Origin: Spirosoma radiotolerans
GTDB lineage: Bacteria > Bacteroidota > Bacteroidia > Cytophagales > Spirosomataceae
Direction of reading: 5' to 3'
Assembly: GCF_000974425.1 (NCBI RefSeq)
Contig: NZ_CP010429.1
Coordinates: 3,348,001 to 3,412,000 of the forward strand
DNA: 64,000 nucleotides
In this document: positions 1-8,968 of the stretch, in pieces
Numbering within the stretch: the stretch's first letter is position 1
How the letters are laid out: the number at the start of each line of letters is the position of its first letter
Notes under the pieces: model-generated
What the model was told of the DNA's origin: nothing
Databases searched by the model: none
What the model saw: the letters and a program-made list of their open reading frames with translations, nothing else
Made by a program: the position numbers and the translations under genes

Positions 1-600
1 AACGCCGGGTACGGGCAGAACGGGGTGTTTGAGGCCATTACGCCAGAGCAGATCCAACAACAATTCGACGTGAATGTATTCGGGGTTATGAACGTGATTC
101 GGGCTCTGCTCCCTCATTTTCGCCAGCAAAAGTCGGGCTTGATTCTCAACATCAGTTCGGGCGCGGGTCGGTTTACCTTACCGTTGATTTCGCTGTATGC
201 AGCCTCGAAGTTTGCGCTGGAAGGCTTTTCAGAAGCGCTCTCCTTTGAGCTGTCTACGCTCAACATTATCGTTAAGATTATTGAACCGGGAGGTACCGAA
301 ACGAACTTCAGCAAGGTCACCCGTGAACAATTTGCACACGACCCCAGTCTGGCCGACTACACCCCGTTTACCGAAGCCGCAGGCAAGATGTTTGCGGGTA
401 TGGTGGCCGCCAGGCTGGTAACCGCCGACGATGTTGCCGAAACCATTTATATGGCTGCCACCGATGGCACCGACACACTTCGGTATGCTGTGGGCAATGC
501 TGACTTTCAGAAACGATTGACGGCCAGAGCTGAACTACCCGACCAGGCGTATATTAACGTCATCCGGGAAGGCTTTACGCGGTTTATGCCTCAAATTTAA
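1..600 (+). CDS. Short-chain dehydrogenase/reductase, 5' end cut by window
   Basis: NAD(P)-dependent oxidoreductase of the classical SDR family; substrate unknown. The open frame runs from base 1, so the N-terminal Rossmann TGxxxGxG part lies outside the window. The visible part begins with the SDR NAG motif (NAGYG, fragment residues 1-5), then NVFG, the ISSGAG stretch and the catalytic YAASK at about fragment residues 65-69, followed by EPGGTET, the usual PG loop after the active site. The C-terminus looks complete. An AraC regulator follows 74 bases downstream on the same strand, an arrangement repeated twice more in this window, so the regulator may control this gene. Family certain, substrate unknown. 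Confidence 0.9.
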   Translation, partial: NAGYGQNGVFEAITPEQIQQQFDVNVFGVMNVIRALLPHFRQQKSGLILNISSGAGRFTLPLISLYAASKFALEGFSEALSFELSTLNIIVKIIEPGGTETNFSKVTREQFAHDPSLADYTPFTEAAGKMFAGMVAARLVTADDVAETIYMAATDGTDTLRYAVGNADFQKRLTARAELPDQAYINVIREGFTRFMPQI

Positions 601-674
601 GTAACACTAAATCAGCAGGGTTGTAACGAATTTGGGCAACCCTGCTGTTTACCAGATACCCTAGCTCGCTAAAC

Positions 675-1481
675 ATGCCTGAACTCAAGAAAATTGACCG
701 GCTTCCACAAATCGTCTATTCCTGCTATTTCACCAGAAGTCGGGAAGGCGAACAATTCGTACCCGAACATATTTTTAGCTACCAGATTGCCGGTACGCTT
801 ACCATGAACGATGGCCATAATGATTACACGTTTAGGGAAGGCGATTTCCGGTTCAGCCGACGCAATCAGCTGATTAAATTCGTTAAGCAACCACCCGCCG
901 ATGGTGAATTCAAGGCGCTGTCTATTTATCTGGATCAGGAAACGTTACGTAAGTTCAGCCTGGACTATGGCTACACCGCGGAGCCACATCAGGAAGGGAA
1001 TCCCATTTTGGAATTGACACCTAATGCGCTGTATAAAAGTTACATGGACTCCCTGTTGCCTTATTTGCAGGCCGAACAGCCCATTAACGAAAACCTTCAG
1101 GCGCTAAAGTTGAACGAAGCGATCTTGATTCTGCTCCAGGCAAATCCGGGATTAAAAGATATTCTATTCGATTTTTCGGAACCGGGCAAACTAGATCTGG
1201 AAGGCTTCATGAATAAAAACTTTCACTTCAACGTAGAATTGAAGCGATTTGCTTATTTGACAGGCCGAAGCCTGGCCACATTCAAGCGGGATTTTGAAAA
1301 GATTTTTCACAGCACTCCCAGCCGGTGGATCCAGCAACGCAGGCTCCAGGAAGCCTATTATCTGATTAAAGAAAAAGGCAAAGCACCTTCCGATGTGTAT
1401 CTGGAACTCGGTTTTGAAGATCTCTCCCATTTCTCCTTCGCCTTTAAAAAGACGTACGGCCTTTCACCCTCGAAAATCTAG
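675..1481 (+). CDS. AraC family transcriptional regulator
   Basis: DNA-binding regulator of 268 residues. The N-terminal two thirds resembles an AraC effector-binding domain of cupin type (EHIFSYQIAGTL near residues 35-46). The C-terminal ~95 residues hold the paired helix-turn-helix AraC domain: GRSLATFKRDFEKIF as the first recognition region and the DVYLELGFEDLSHFSFAFKK signature as the second. The ATG at 675 is chosen because it gives the full sensor domain. It lies just downstream of a short-chain dehydrogenase on the same strand and probably regulates it; that link is inferred from position only. Confidence 0.9.
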   Translation: MPELKKIDRLPQIVYSCYFTRSREGEQFVPEHIFSYQIAGTLTMNDGHNDYTFREGDFRFSRRNQLIKFVKQPPADGEFKALSIYLDQETLRKFSLDYGYTAEPHQEGNPILELTPNALYKSYMDSLLPYLQAEQPINENLQALKLNEAILILLQANPGLKDILFDFSEPGKLDLEGFMNKNFHFNVELKRFAYLTGRSLATFKRDFEKIFHSTPSRWIQQRRLQEAYYLIKEKGKAPSDVYLELGFEDLSHFSFAFKKTYGLSPSKI

Positions 1482-1721
1482 GCTGGGTTTTGGGTAAACC
1501 TTATCCTGTATGGCTGTGAAGCGGATTAACTATGCGCTTTTTTATCCGCTACCACACGCAGGCAAAGGCATTTTCTTTTCGGCAACGTTGACAGGAATAA
1601 AAGCCGTCAGAAACGAGCAAAAAGCGAACGCTGCGAATTACCTTCGTCGGTGGATAGCTGGTTCGTCTACTTTTCGATAGGGAGAGTCAGCTACTTATCA
1701 TAATCTGACAACCTTTACCCA

Positions 1722-2900
1722 ATGAAACACAGTGCATTACCCATGTGGGTGCTGGTGCCCCTGCTCGCGCTATCAACGATGGTAGCCTGCCACCGGCAAC
1801 TTTCCACCTCAACAACCTATTACCCACCCAAAGGCGACAACTGGGCTCACCTTGCTCCCGAAAAAGCAGGCATGGATAAAGCCTTACTCGATGAAGCCGT
1901 GGCCTTCGCCAAAACGCAGGAAACAACCCAAATGGCACCCGACTTCTCGACCCAGGAAGAGATTTTCGGTAAGCTCCTCGGCCCCATGCCAACCAGCCGG
2001 GCGGCAACCAATGGCATCGTGTTGCGGCATGGGTATATCGTGGCCGAGTGGGGCGATACTCAACGCCCGGACCCAACGTACAGCGTCGCCAAGAGTGTCT
2101 TGTCGACGGTGACAGGCATTACCATTGAGCGGGGCATGATTCCCAATGTTCACGATCCGGTGGCCAACCTGATCCACGATGGCGGCTATGAATCGGCCCA
2201 AAATAAAGGCATTACCTGGGAGAATCATCTTCAGCAAACCAGCGAATGGGAAGGATCGCTTTGGGGAAAGAACAGTGACTTTGTCGGGAAAGAAGCGTTT
2301 GGGAAAGGCGAACGCAAACCTCGCACGCTTCAAAAGCCCGGCGCTTATTATGAGTACAATGATGTTCGTATCAATCGGATGGCCCTTTCGCTGCTCCGGT
2401 TATGGAAAAAACCACTGCCCGAGGTGGTGCGCGACGAGATCATGAACCCAATTGGCGCGTCGGATAGCTGGCAGTACATTCCTTATCCTAATGCGATGGC
2501 CGATGTTGATGGCAAGTCGATGCCGTCGGTGAGTGGCGGAACCCGCTGGGGCGGTGGCCTGCGCATCAGCGCCCGCGACGAAGCCCGTTTCGGGTATCTT
2601 TTTCTGCGGCAGGGGCGCTGGCAAAACCGCCAGATTGTCTCCGCCGATTGGGTAAAGCAGGCAACAACGCCCAGTCCGGTTGGGCCCGACTATGGTTACC
2701 TGTGGTGGCTAAACACAGGCACTAGCTCTACGGGCAAGAAAGCCTGGCCCGACGCCCCCGCCAGCAGTTATGCAGCCCTTGGCGCAGGCTCAAATACGGT
2801 ATGGGTCGATCCCGAACATGACATCGTGATCGTATGGCGCTGGCATAACGGTAGCCCAAATGAGCTGATCAAGCGGGTGCTGGCAGCTGTAAAAAAGTAA
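1722..2900 (+). CDS. Lipoprotein serine hydrolase, beta-lactamase (class C) fold
   Basis: Predicted secreted lipoprotein of 392 residues related to the PF00144 serine hydrolase family (esterases, DD-peptidases, class C beta-lactamases). A type II signal peptide ends in the lipobox LSTMVAC with the lipidated Cys at 23. The active-site SxxK is SVAK at residues 121-124, inside a typical TYSVAKSVLS context. A YEYND motif near 210-214 stands where YxN is normally found, and the C-terminal RWHNG may serve as the KTG/HxG equivalent. The protein probably faces the periplasm. Which substrate it uses cannot be read from sequence; an esterase or a peptidase is as likely as a beta-lactamase. It stands alone. 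Confidence 0.85.
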   Translation: MKHSALPMWVLVPLLALSTMVACHRQLSTSTTYYPPKGDNWAHLAPEKAGMDKALLDEAVAFAKTQETTQMAPDFSTQEEIFGKLLGPMPTSRAATNGIVLRHGYIVAEWGDTQRPDPTYSVAKSVLSTVTGITIERGMIPNVHDPVANLIHDGGYESAQNKGITWENHLQQTSEWEGSLWGKNSDFVGKEAFGKGERKPRTLQKPGAYYEYNDVRINRMALSLLRLWKKPLPEVVRDEIMNPIGASDSWQYIPYPNAMADVDGKSMPSVSGGTRWGGGLRISARDEARFGYLFLRQGRWQNRQIVSADWVKQATTPSPVGPDYGYLWWLNTGTSSTGKKAWPDAPASSYAALGAGSNTVWVDPEHDIVIVWRWHNGSPNELIKRVLAAVKK

Positions 2901-2973
2901 TGAAAAGTTGGAATGATGTTTGCCTATATTTCGGGGAAGACCACCCTACCGTTTCACCCTCCGCTAACTATTT

Positions 2974-4206
2974 ATGAAGGTATTTCACTTTACCCTACTC
3001 CTGTGGCTGATAAGCGTTGGACCGGGATTTTCCCAGTCCATTTACCAGGGTACCAAACCCGAAGCATTGGTTACGACAGCGTCCGAAAAAGCCTTTCTGG
3101 CGGAGTTCAATACAAAATTTAAACCTGATTTTGACGCAACCAGCCAATACGCCAAACTCAAGACCACTGGTCTGGACGCATGGGAAATGAGCCTTTTCGA
3201 CGCTCGTAAAGCCCAGTCTACGTTCTATAAAAGTTATCCTCAGGCTGATCAGTTTTCGAAACCATTTCAGCAATACATTAACGCCTGTATCCGTTGGAAC
3301 TACTGGCATTTGCTGTTGGCCTATCCCATACTTCGGGGTGATAGCCAAACCGCCCAGCCGAATGTGATGTCGCTGCCATCGGTCATGGTCGACGATTTAG
3401 CCACCCTCTCTGTGAACGATGAAACGGCGCTTCCGGCCGAACCGTATCAGAATTTTCTATTTTTCTACGTCACGTATTTCAATTCAAAAGCCCGCAATTT
3501 CGCAAAATATACTCCGACGGATATTCAGACCAGCCTGACCGACAAAGCTACGTTTGCCCGCCAGCACCTGACGGCGAACGTTTACCAGTATGCGCTGGCG
3601 CGGGTGCTGGTCGAAAACTGTGATAGAGTCCCCCCGTCGTCTGTTCGGACTGTATTCGATATGCTCAGTAAAACCCCAAACGCTGCGGGTTATATTGCTG
3701 CGGTGAAAGCTCGTTGCGGTGAGGTGATGGCCCGTAAGGACGAGCCGGTCGCGGCAGCATCCAAGAAGAAAGCGATCGATCCCAATGCGTTCTCTTTTAC
3801 GAATGAGAAAGGGGAATTAGTTGCACTCGATGCGTTTAAAGGGAAAGTCGTTTACCTTGACGTGTGGGCGAGCTGGTGTGGTCCCTGCCGGGCCGAATTT
3901 CCGTTTTCCAAGCAACTTCAGGAACGCCTGACCAAGAAGCAAAAAGAGCAGACCGTGTTTCTTTACCTATCTATCGACGACACCGAAGACGTGTGGAAAA
4001 AGGCCTTGAATAGCCTCCAGTTGTCTGGCGAACAGGGTTTGTCAAAAGGCGGCTGGAAGTCGCGCACCGTGCAGTATTTTGGTATTCAGAGTATCCCGCG
4101 CTACATCCTGATCAACAAAAATGGGCAGATCATTGATGCCAATGCTAAACGCCCCAGCCAGACTGATGCCATCCTGGAGGACATTCTTAAATTGATTGCC
4201 GAATAG
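2974..4206 (+). CDS. TlpA-like thioredoxin-fold protein, secreted
   Basis: Envelope thiol-disulfide protein of 410 residues. A signal peptide (residues 1-20, ending GFSQ) leads into an N-terminal helical region of about 240 residues with no recognised motif. The C-terminal ~140 residues are a TlpA/ResA-like domain with the redox motif WCGPC at residues 301-305 and the cis-Pro segment SIPRYILI. This layout, a long N-terminal extension before TlpA, is common in Bacteroidota secreted disulfide reductases. It probably reduces or isomerises disulfides in the periplasm. Its partner is unknown. The start is chosen because it gives a complete signal peptide. Confidence 0.87.
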   Translation: MKVFHFTLLLWLISVGPGFSQSIYQGTKPEALVTTASEKAFLAEFNTKFKPDFDATSQYAKLKTTGLDAWEMSLFDARKAQSTFYKSYPQADQFSKPFQQYINACIRWNYWHLLLAYPILRGDSQTAQPNVMSLPSVMVDDLATLSVNDETALPAEPYQNFLFFYVTYFNSKARNFAKYTPTDIQTSLTDKATFARQHLTANVYQYALARVLVENCDRVPPSSVRTVFDMLSKTPNAAGYIAAVKARCGEVMARKDEPVAAASKKKAIDPNAFSFTNEKGELVALDAFKGKVVYLDVWASWCGPCRAEFPFSKQLQERLTKKQKEQTVFLYLSIDDTEDVWKKALNSLQLSGEQGLSKGGWKSRTVQYFGIQSIPRYILINKNGQIIDANAKRPSQTDAILEDILKLIAE

Positions 4207-4255
4207 CTAGACGTGGCGTTGATGTTAATTTATACCGGCCCTGTGTTTGATCGGA

Positions 4256-4289
4256 TCTCCCGTGTCTGTAAGGACACAGACACGGGAGA
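4256..4289. repeat. Perfect 14-bp hairpin, intergenic REP-like element
   Basis: Arms at 4256-4269 and 4276-4289 are perfect complements around a 6-base loop. There is no T-run, so a rho-independent terminator is unlikely, although it lies just downstream of the TlpA-like gene. The right half (4268-4285, GTAAGGACACAGACACGG) closely resembles part of the inverted repeat at 16564-16582, which suggests a shared repeat family. Confidence 0.6.
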
Positions 4290-4374
4290 ATCACCCAGGC
4301 ACGGATGAATCACTCAAACACAGGACGTAGAGATACTGAAAGTAATTCTCTGACTTTGCCGGACCGATAACGTT

Positions 4375-4590
4375 CTATGAGTATAACTGCAAATAGAGTT
4401 CCTCCACTTGTTTTCGTGCCCAGTCTGTTTTGCGCAGGAACGTCAGGCTCGATTTGATGCTGGGGTTATTCATAAAACAGTTGATCCTGATCTTCTGCCC
4501 CAAGGTCGCCCATCCATAATGAGCCACCAACTCGGTTAGTATTCTTTCAAGTGTTTTGCCGTGCAGCGGATTATTGGGCTGTGCATTCAT
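4375..4590 (-). CDS. VF530-like (DUF2132) small DNA-binding protein
   Basis: Small basic protein of 71 residues, full length for the VF530/DUF2132 family. It opens with [17 protein letters not shown] and contains [14 protein letters not shown] and [17 protein letters not shown], the conserved core of that family, whose members are annotated as DNA-binding from a structure of the Vibrio member. Cellular role unknown. It is a single gene transcribed towards the TlpA-like gene. Confidence 0.85.
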   Translation of the reverse strand: MNAQPNNPLHGKTLERILTELVAHYGWATLGQKIRINCFMNNPSIKSSLTFLRKTDWARKQVEELYLQLYS

Positions 4591-5012
4591 GATGCAAAAA
4601 ACGGAATAATGCGGATTACCTGTATTTTCAATTCACCTTTGTTCTTAAAATTGGGGAGCTAACTCAAAAAATCCATCTTGCATTCATTAAGCAATAGCCT
4701 GACAATGAGCCCTTCAACCTAATGATACAAGCACTTTCAGTTACCGTCTCTGTGACATATTAAAAAAAAAGGACGTCTAAATGACTAATACCTGACACGT
4801 CTTTTTACCTGGTTACATCTTATTTAACATCGCCATAACATTGACCGAAGTTTTTAGTTGTTTCTATATAATTTGGCAAAAGATTTGTCTTACGAAAAAG
4901 ACTAAAGCCAAAAGATTTTCTTAAGAATACTCAGCGTGCATACTATCTTTGACAGCTTTGAGCACGCACTACTCACAACACTCACCGTAGAAGTTGATAT
5001 TTACTGACTCAT
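4591..5012. other. 422-base intergenic region upstream of the GH63-like gene
   Basis: AT-rich stretch between the divergent VF530-like and GH63-like genes, with several A and T runs. No coding frame with convincing protein character was found. The only signal seen is a candidate promoter near its right end, listed separately. Confidence 0.6.
4944..4951 (+). promoter_or_regulatory. Candidate Bacteroidota -7 promoter element
   Basis: TATCTTTG fits the Bacteroidota sigma-ABfr -7 consensus TAnnTTTG exactly. The -33 TTTG element is weak (TTTTC about 24 bases upstream). A start about 7 bases downstream would give a leader of roughly 55 bases before the ATG at 5013. Confidence 0.4.
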
Positions 5013-7691
5013 ATGCCTACTGCTGAACGCGAACGTATCTACGAACGAGCCGATAATAAAGGCTGGAAGAAATGGGGGCCTTATCTTTCCGATCGTGCCT
5101 GGGGAACTGTCCGGGAAGATTATAGCCCGTACGGGGATGCCTGGAACTTCGTCAGCCATGACATGGCCCGCTCCCGCGCTTACCGTTGGGGCGAAGAGGG
5201 CATTGGTGGCATTTCCGACAACAAAGGGCATATTTGCTTTGCGCTGGCATTCTGGAACCACAAAGATAATATCCTTAAAGAGCGGCTTTTTGGTTTGAAC
5301 GGCCCCGAAGGCAATCATGGCGAAGACGTGAAGGAACTGTACTATTATTTAGATAGCACACCCACGCACTCGTACATGAAAATGCTGTATAAGTATCCAC
5401 AGCAGGAGTTCCCCTACAATCGTCTGGTCATTGAATCGACACGAAGAGGGCGGCAGGAACCTGAGTTTGAACTTACAGATACCGGCATTTTTGATCAGGA
5501 TGAATATTTTGACATATTCATCGAATATGCAAAAGATACGCAGAACGACTGGCTGGTGAAAATTACGGCATACAACCGTTCAGCCGGAGAGGCTCCACTC
5601 ACGCTGCTGCCGACCATCTGGTTTCGCAATACCTGGTCGTGGGGCTATGAGCAATACAATGCGCGACCTATGTTGCATGGCATTGCCAATAATCAGATTG
5701 AAGTGAATCACAAGCAGTTGGGTAAATATAAACTCTACTGCGAAGAGGCCGACGCCTTACTATTCTGCGACAACGATACCAATTCCGAGCGGTTGTATGG
5801 GCGACCAAATGTGTCGAAATACACCAAAGATGGCATTAACAACTATGTTGTATCGGGTGGCAAAAAATCATTTATTAATCCCAACCAGATTGGTACTAAA
5901 GCCTCGGCCCAATACACCCGCAACGTACCCGCTGGCGAGAGCATAAGTATCCGGTTGCGGTTCAGCGATCAGACAACACTTACGCAGCCATTCGCTGACT
6001 TCAACGACATCTGGAACAAACGGGTCGATGAAGCGAATGCCTTTTACGCCGACTTACAAAAGAACGTCACCGACCCCGAATTGCTGGCTATTCAGCGGCA
6101 AGCCTACGCGGGCATGCTCTGGAGCAAGCAGTTCTACTATTACAACGTAAATGAGTGGCTGAAGGGTGACCCAAAAATGCCCGTTCCGTTTCAGGGGCGC
6201 GTCTACGCGCGAAATGAAAATTGGCGGCATATGTACACAGCCAATATCCTGTCCATGCCCGACAAATGGGAGTATCCCTGGTTTGCGGCCTGGGATCTGG
6301 CCTTCCATACCCTGACGCTGGCCCGCCTTGACCCTCACTTTGCCAAGCGGCAACTGGCCGTTATTCTGCGCGAGTATTACATGCATCCGAATGGCCAGAT
6401 TCCGGCTTATGAGTGGAATTTCAGCGATGTCAACCCACCGGTTCACGCCTGGGCGACCTGGAAGGTCTATGAGATTGATAAAGAACATAACGGTGTCGGC
6501 GACGTAAACTTCCTGGAGCGGGTATTTCATAAGCTGCTGCTAAACTTTACCTGGTGGGTCAACCGGAAAGACGTATCGGGCAACAATATTTTTGGCGGTG
6601 GCTTCCTGGGTTTGGATAACATTGGGGTATTTGACCGGAGCCAGCCCCTGCCTATGGGCGGACGCATAGAACAGGCCGATGGGACTGGATGGATGGCCAT
6701 GTATACCCTGAACATGCTGCGGATTGCGTGTGAAATTTCCCTTACCCGCCCCTCCTACCAGGACATGGCCAGTAAGTTTTTCGAGCACTTCCTGCACATT
6801 GCCTCAGCCATGAACAATCTGGGCAAACAGAATATCAGCTTATGGGACGAAGTTGATCAGTTCTATTATGACGTGCTCCACATGCCTGATCATAATGCCC
6901 GCCTGCTGAAAATCCGGTCGATGGTGGGTTTAATTCCCTTGTTCGCGGTCGAAATTCTGGATGAATCATTGCTGTCGCAACTACCTGATTTCAAACGCCG
7001 GGTTGAATGGGTGCTCACGAACCGCCCCGATCTGGCCTCGCTGGTGTCGCGCTGGCACGAACCGGGTAAGGGCGAAACGCACCTGCTAAGCCTGCTACGG
7101 GGACACCGGATGAAGATGATCCTGAAACGGATGTTCGATGAAACCGAATTTCTGTCCGATTACGGTATTCGGGCGTTGTCGAAATACCACGAAAAAATGC
7201 CGTACCAGTTTGAGCTGAACAGCGAAATTTTTCAGGTGCGTTATGTAGCGGCCGAGTCGGAAATGAGCATGTTTGGTGGAAATTCAAACTGGCGCGGCCC
7301 GATCTGGTTCCCGGTCAATTTCCTGCTTATCGACTCCCTGCTGAAGTTTTATCAGTATTACGGGGATGATTTCGAAATCGAGTACCCCACGAATTCGGGA
7401 CACGTAATGAGTGTGAAGCAGGCGACACTGCTGGTCATCGAGCGGCTGCTCAACATCTTCCGACGTGACGAATCAGGTCGGGTAGCGGCCTTCGGTGCCG
7501 ATAAAAAGATGCAGGACGACCCGAACTTTCAGGGCCTGTATCTCTTCTATGAGTACTTCAACGGCGACAATGGTATGGGATTAGGCGCTAACCACCAAAC
7601 CGGCTGGACAGGGCTGGTGGCTGACCTGATCGAGTACCTCTACAAATACCAGACTCAACCGCATGAGCTGGCCGTGGTGGCCGATAAATAA
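5013..7691 (+). CDS. GH63-like (MGH1-type) glycoside hydrolase
   Basis: Large protein of 892 residues with no signal peptide, so probably cytoplasmic. It matches the MGH1-like/GH63 glucosidase group, an (alpha/alpha)6 barrel family that includes mannosyl-oligosaccharide glucosidase. Supporting stretches are EDYSPYGDAWNFVSHDMAR near the N-terminus, WSKQFYYYNVNEWL at the start of the barrel, WEYPWFAAWDLAFHTLTLA and PAYEWNFSDVNPPVHAWA in the middle, and NSNWRGPIWFPVNFLL with NHQTGWTGLVADLIEY near the C-terminus. The acidic residues in these blocks are candidates for catalysis. The probable substrate is an alpha-glucoside such as a trehalose- or glycerol-linked glucan, but this is inference. It stands alone with its own promoter candidate and terminator. 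Confidence 0.85.
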   Translation: MPTAERERIYERADNKGWKKWGPYLSDRAWGTVREDYSPYGDAWNFVSHDMARSRAYRWGEEGIGGISDNKGHICFALAFWNHKDNILKERLFGLNGPEGNHGEDVKELYYYLDSTPTHSYMKMLYKYPQQEFPYNRLVIESTRRGRQEPEFELTDTGIFDQDEYFDIFIEYAKDTQNDWLVKITAYNRSAGEAPLTLLPTIWFRNTWSWGYEQYNARPMLHGIANNQIEVNHKQLGKYKLYCEEADALLFCDNDTNSERLYGRPNVSKYTKDGINNYVVSGGKKSFINPNQIGTKASAQYTRNVPAGESISIRLRFSDQTTLTQPFADFNDIWNKRVDEANAFYADLQKNVTDPELLAIQRQAYAGMLWSKQFYYYNVNEWLKGDPKMPVPFQGRVYARNENWRHMYTANILSMPDKWEYPWFAAWDLAFHTLTLARLDPHFAKRQLAVILREYYMHPNGQIPAYEWNFSDVNPPVHAWATWKVYEIDKEHNGVGDVNFLERVFHKLLLNFTWWVNRKDVSGNNIFGGGFLGLDNIGVFDRSQPLPMGGRIEQADGTGWMAMYTLNMLRIACEISLTRPSYQDMASKFFEHFLHIASAMNNLGKQNISLWDEVDQFYYDVLHMPDHNARLLKIRSMVGLIPLFAVEILDESLLSQLPDFKRRVEWVLTNRPDLASLVSRWHEPGKGETHLLSLLRGHRMKMILKRMFDETEFLSDYGIRALSKYHEKMPYQFELNSEIFQVRYVAAESEMSMFGGNSNWRGPIWFPVNFLLIDSLLKFYQYYGDDFEIEYPTNSGHVMSVKQATLLVIERLLNIFRRDESGRVAAFGADKKMQDDPNFQGLYLFYEYFNGDNGMGLGANHQTGWTGLVADLIEYLYKYQTQPHELAVVADK

Positions 7692-7696
7692 CGCAG

Positions 7697-7724
7697 AAAG
7701 CCGGACGTCGAGTCCGGCTTTTTG
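7697..7724 (+). terminator. Rho-independent terminator of GH63-like gene
   Basis: Perfect 10-bp stem (7697-7706 with 7712-7721), loop GTCGA, ending in a T-run. It starts five bases after the stop codon at 7691. Confidence 0.85.
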
Positions 7725-7853
7725 TTTACTAGGGTCTTCAGTTCATACCCCTATACGACCTAAATCTGGATACAACAATACGTAGTTTGGCTACTGTTTC
7801 GGTTCTGGCCTCCCTGACCTTTGTTCCAGAAAATAAAAACAGAAAGACAAGGT

Positions 7854-8870
7854 ATGAACACGCTTCAAAAAACGAATTTAGGCTCTCAGGGACTCGTGGT
7901 GCCCGCCATTGGGTTAGGGTGTATGGGTATGACGCAGATCGCCGGTAACGATGTGTACGGCAAAGCCGATGAAACGGAATCCATCGCCACCATTCACCGA
8001 TCGCTGGAATTAGGCGGCAACTTCCTCGATACAGCCGATTTATATGGCCCACTGCAAAACGAACGGTTAATCGCTAAAGCCATCAGAGGAAACCGGGACA
8101 AGTACATTATTGCCACAAAGTTTGGTTTCGAGATTGACGATAACGAACAACTCACCTGGCAGTACAATGGCAAACCCGACTATGTAAAAAAAGCTGTTGA
8201 CCGCTCGCTCAGAAACCTGGGCACCGACTACATCGACCTGTATTACCTGCACCGTCTGGACCCAAACACGCCCATTGAAGACACCGTTGGGGCTATGGCC
8301 GACCTGGTGAAAGAGGGAAAAGTAGGCTACATAGGGCTTTCCGAAGTTTCTTCGGCCACCATACGGAAAGCACACCAGGTTCATCCGTTATCGGCTATTC
8401 AAACCGAGTACTCGCTGTTTGAACGAAGTGTTGAAGAGGCCGGGATTCTGGATACACTTCAGGAACTGGGTATCGGTTTTGTTGCTTATTCACCGCTAGG
8501 ACGAGGCTTTATTTCGGGCGAAAATAGGATTAAAAGTCCGGACGATTTCCCGGCGAATGATTTCAGACGGGGCATTCCCCGCTTTCAGGGCGAATTCTTT
8601 TACAAGAATATTGAGTTAGTCAACGAATTGACCCGGTTAGCTACCGAAAAACGGGTGACTACTTCTCAGTTAGCCATCGCCTGGGTGATTGCCAAAGGCC
8701 ATCTGCCAATTCCCGGCACAAAACGGGTCAAGTACGTAGAACAAAACATCGCAGCAGCCAATATCAGCTTAACATCCGAAGAGCTGGACCAACTGGAAGC
8801 CATTGTTCCCCTGGGAACATCGACGGGCGAACGATATGACGCATCAGGTATGCAATCAATTGACCAATAA
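7854..8870 (+). CDS. Aldo/keto reductase
   Basis: NADPH-dependent aldo/keto reductase of 338 residues, probably cytoplasmic. An upstream in-frame ATG at 7821 would add 11 residues, but the family normally begins at the equivalent of MNTLQKTNLGSQGL, so 7854 is preferred. The catalytic tetrad is visible: Asp and Tyr in NFLDTADLYGP, Lys in IIATKFGF, His in YYLHRLDP. The cofactor-binding end reads IPGTKRVKYVEQNIAAA. It resembles the AKR group commonly induced by carbonyl stress. An AraC regulator follows on the same strand and is a plausible controller. Confidence 0.92.
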   Translation: MNTLQKTNLGSQGLVVPAIGLGCMGMTQIAGNDVYGKADETESIATIHRSLELGGNFLDTADLYGPLQNERLIAKAIRGNRDKYIIATKFGFEIDDNEQLTWQYNGKPDYVKKAVDRSLRNLGTDYIDLYYLHRLDPNTPIEDTVGAMADLVKEGKVGYIGLSEVSSATIRKAHQVHPLSAIQTEYSLFERSVEEAGILDTLQELGIGFVAYSPLGRGFISGENRIKSPDDFPANDFRRGIPRFQGEFFYKNIELVNELTRLATEKRVTTSQLAIAWVIAKGHLPIPGTKRVKYVEQNIAAANISLTSEELDQLEAIVPLGTSTGERYDASGMQSIDQ

Positions 8871-8968
8871 ACTGGTTACGTAACATGGACCTCTGGTCCG
8901 CCTGGCTGAGTGCTGGGTAAACATGCCAGCTATTACTGCGACTGTGCGATCCGCGTTACTTTCATTCA

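Noticed and set aside
1482-1721. Stretch with weak hairpin AGCGGAT...ATCCGCT between AraC and serine hydrolase genes
   Set aside because: Only a 7-base stem with a short T-run; could be a terminator but is not strong enough to list.
2995-3348. Minus-strand open frame of 117 residues
   Set aside because: It lies wholly opposite the TlpA-like gene, which has a signal peptide and the WCGPC motif; treated as a shadow.
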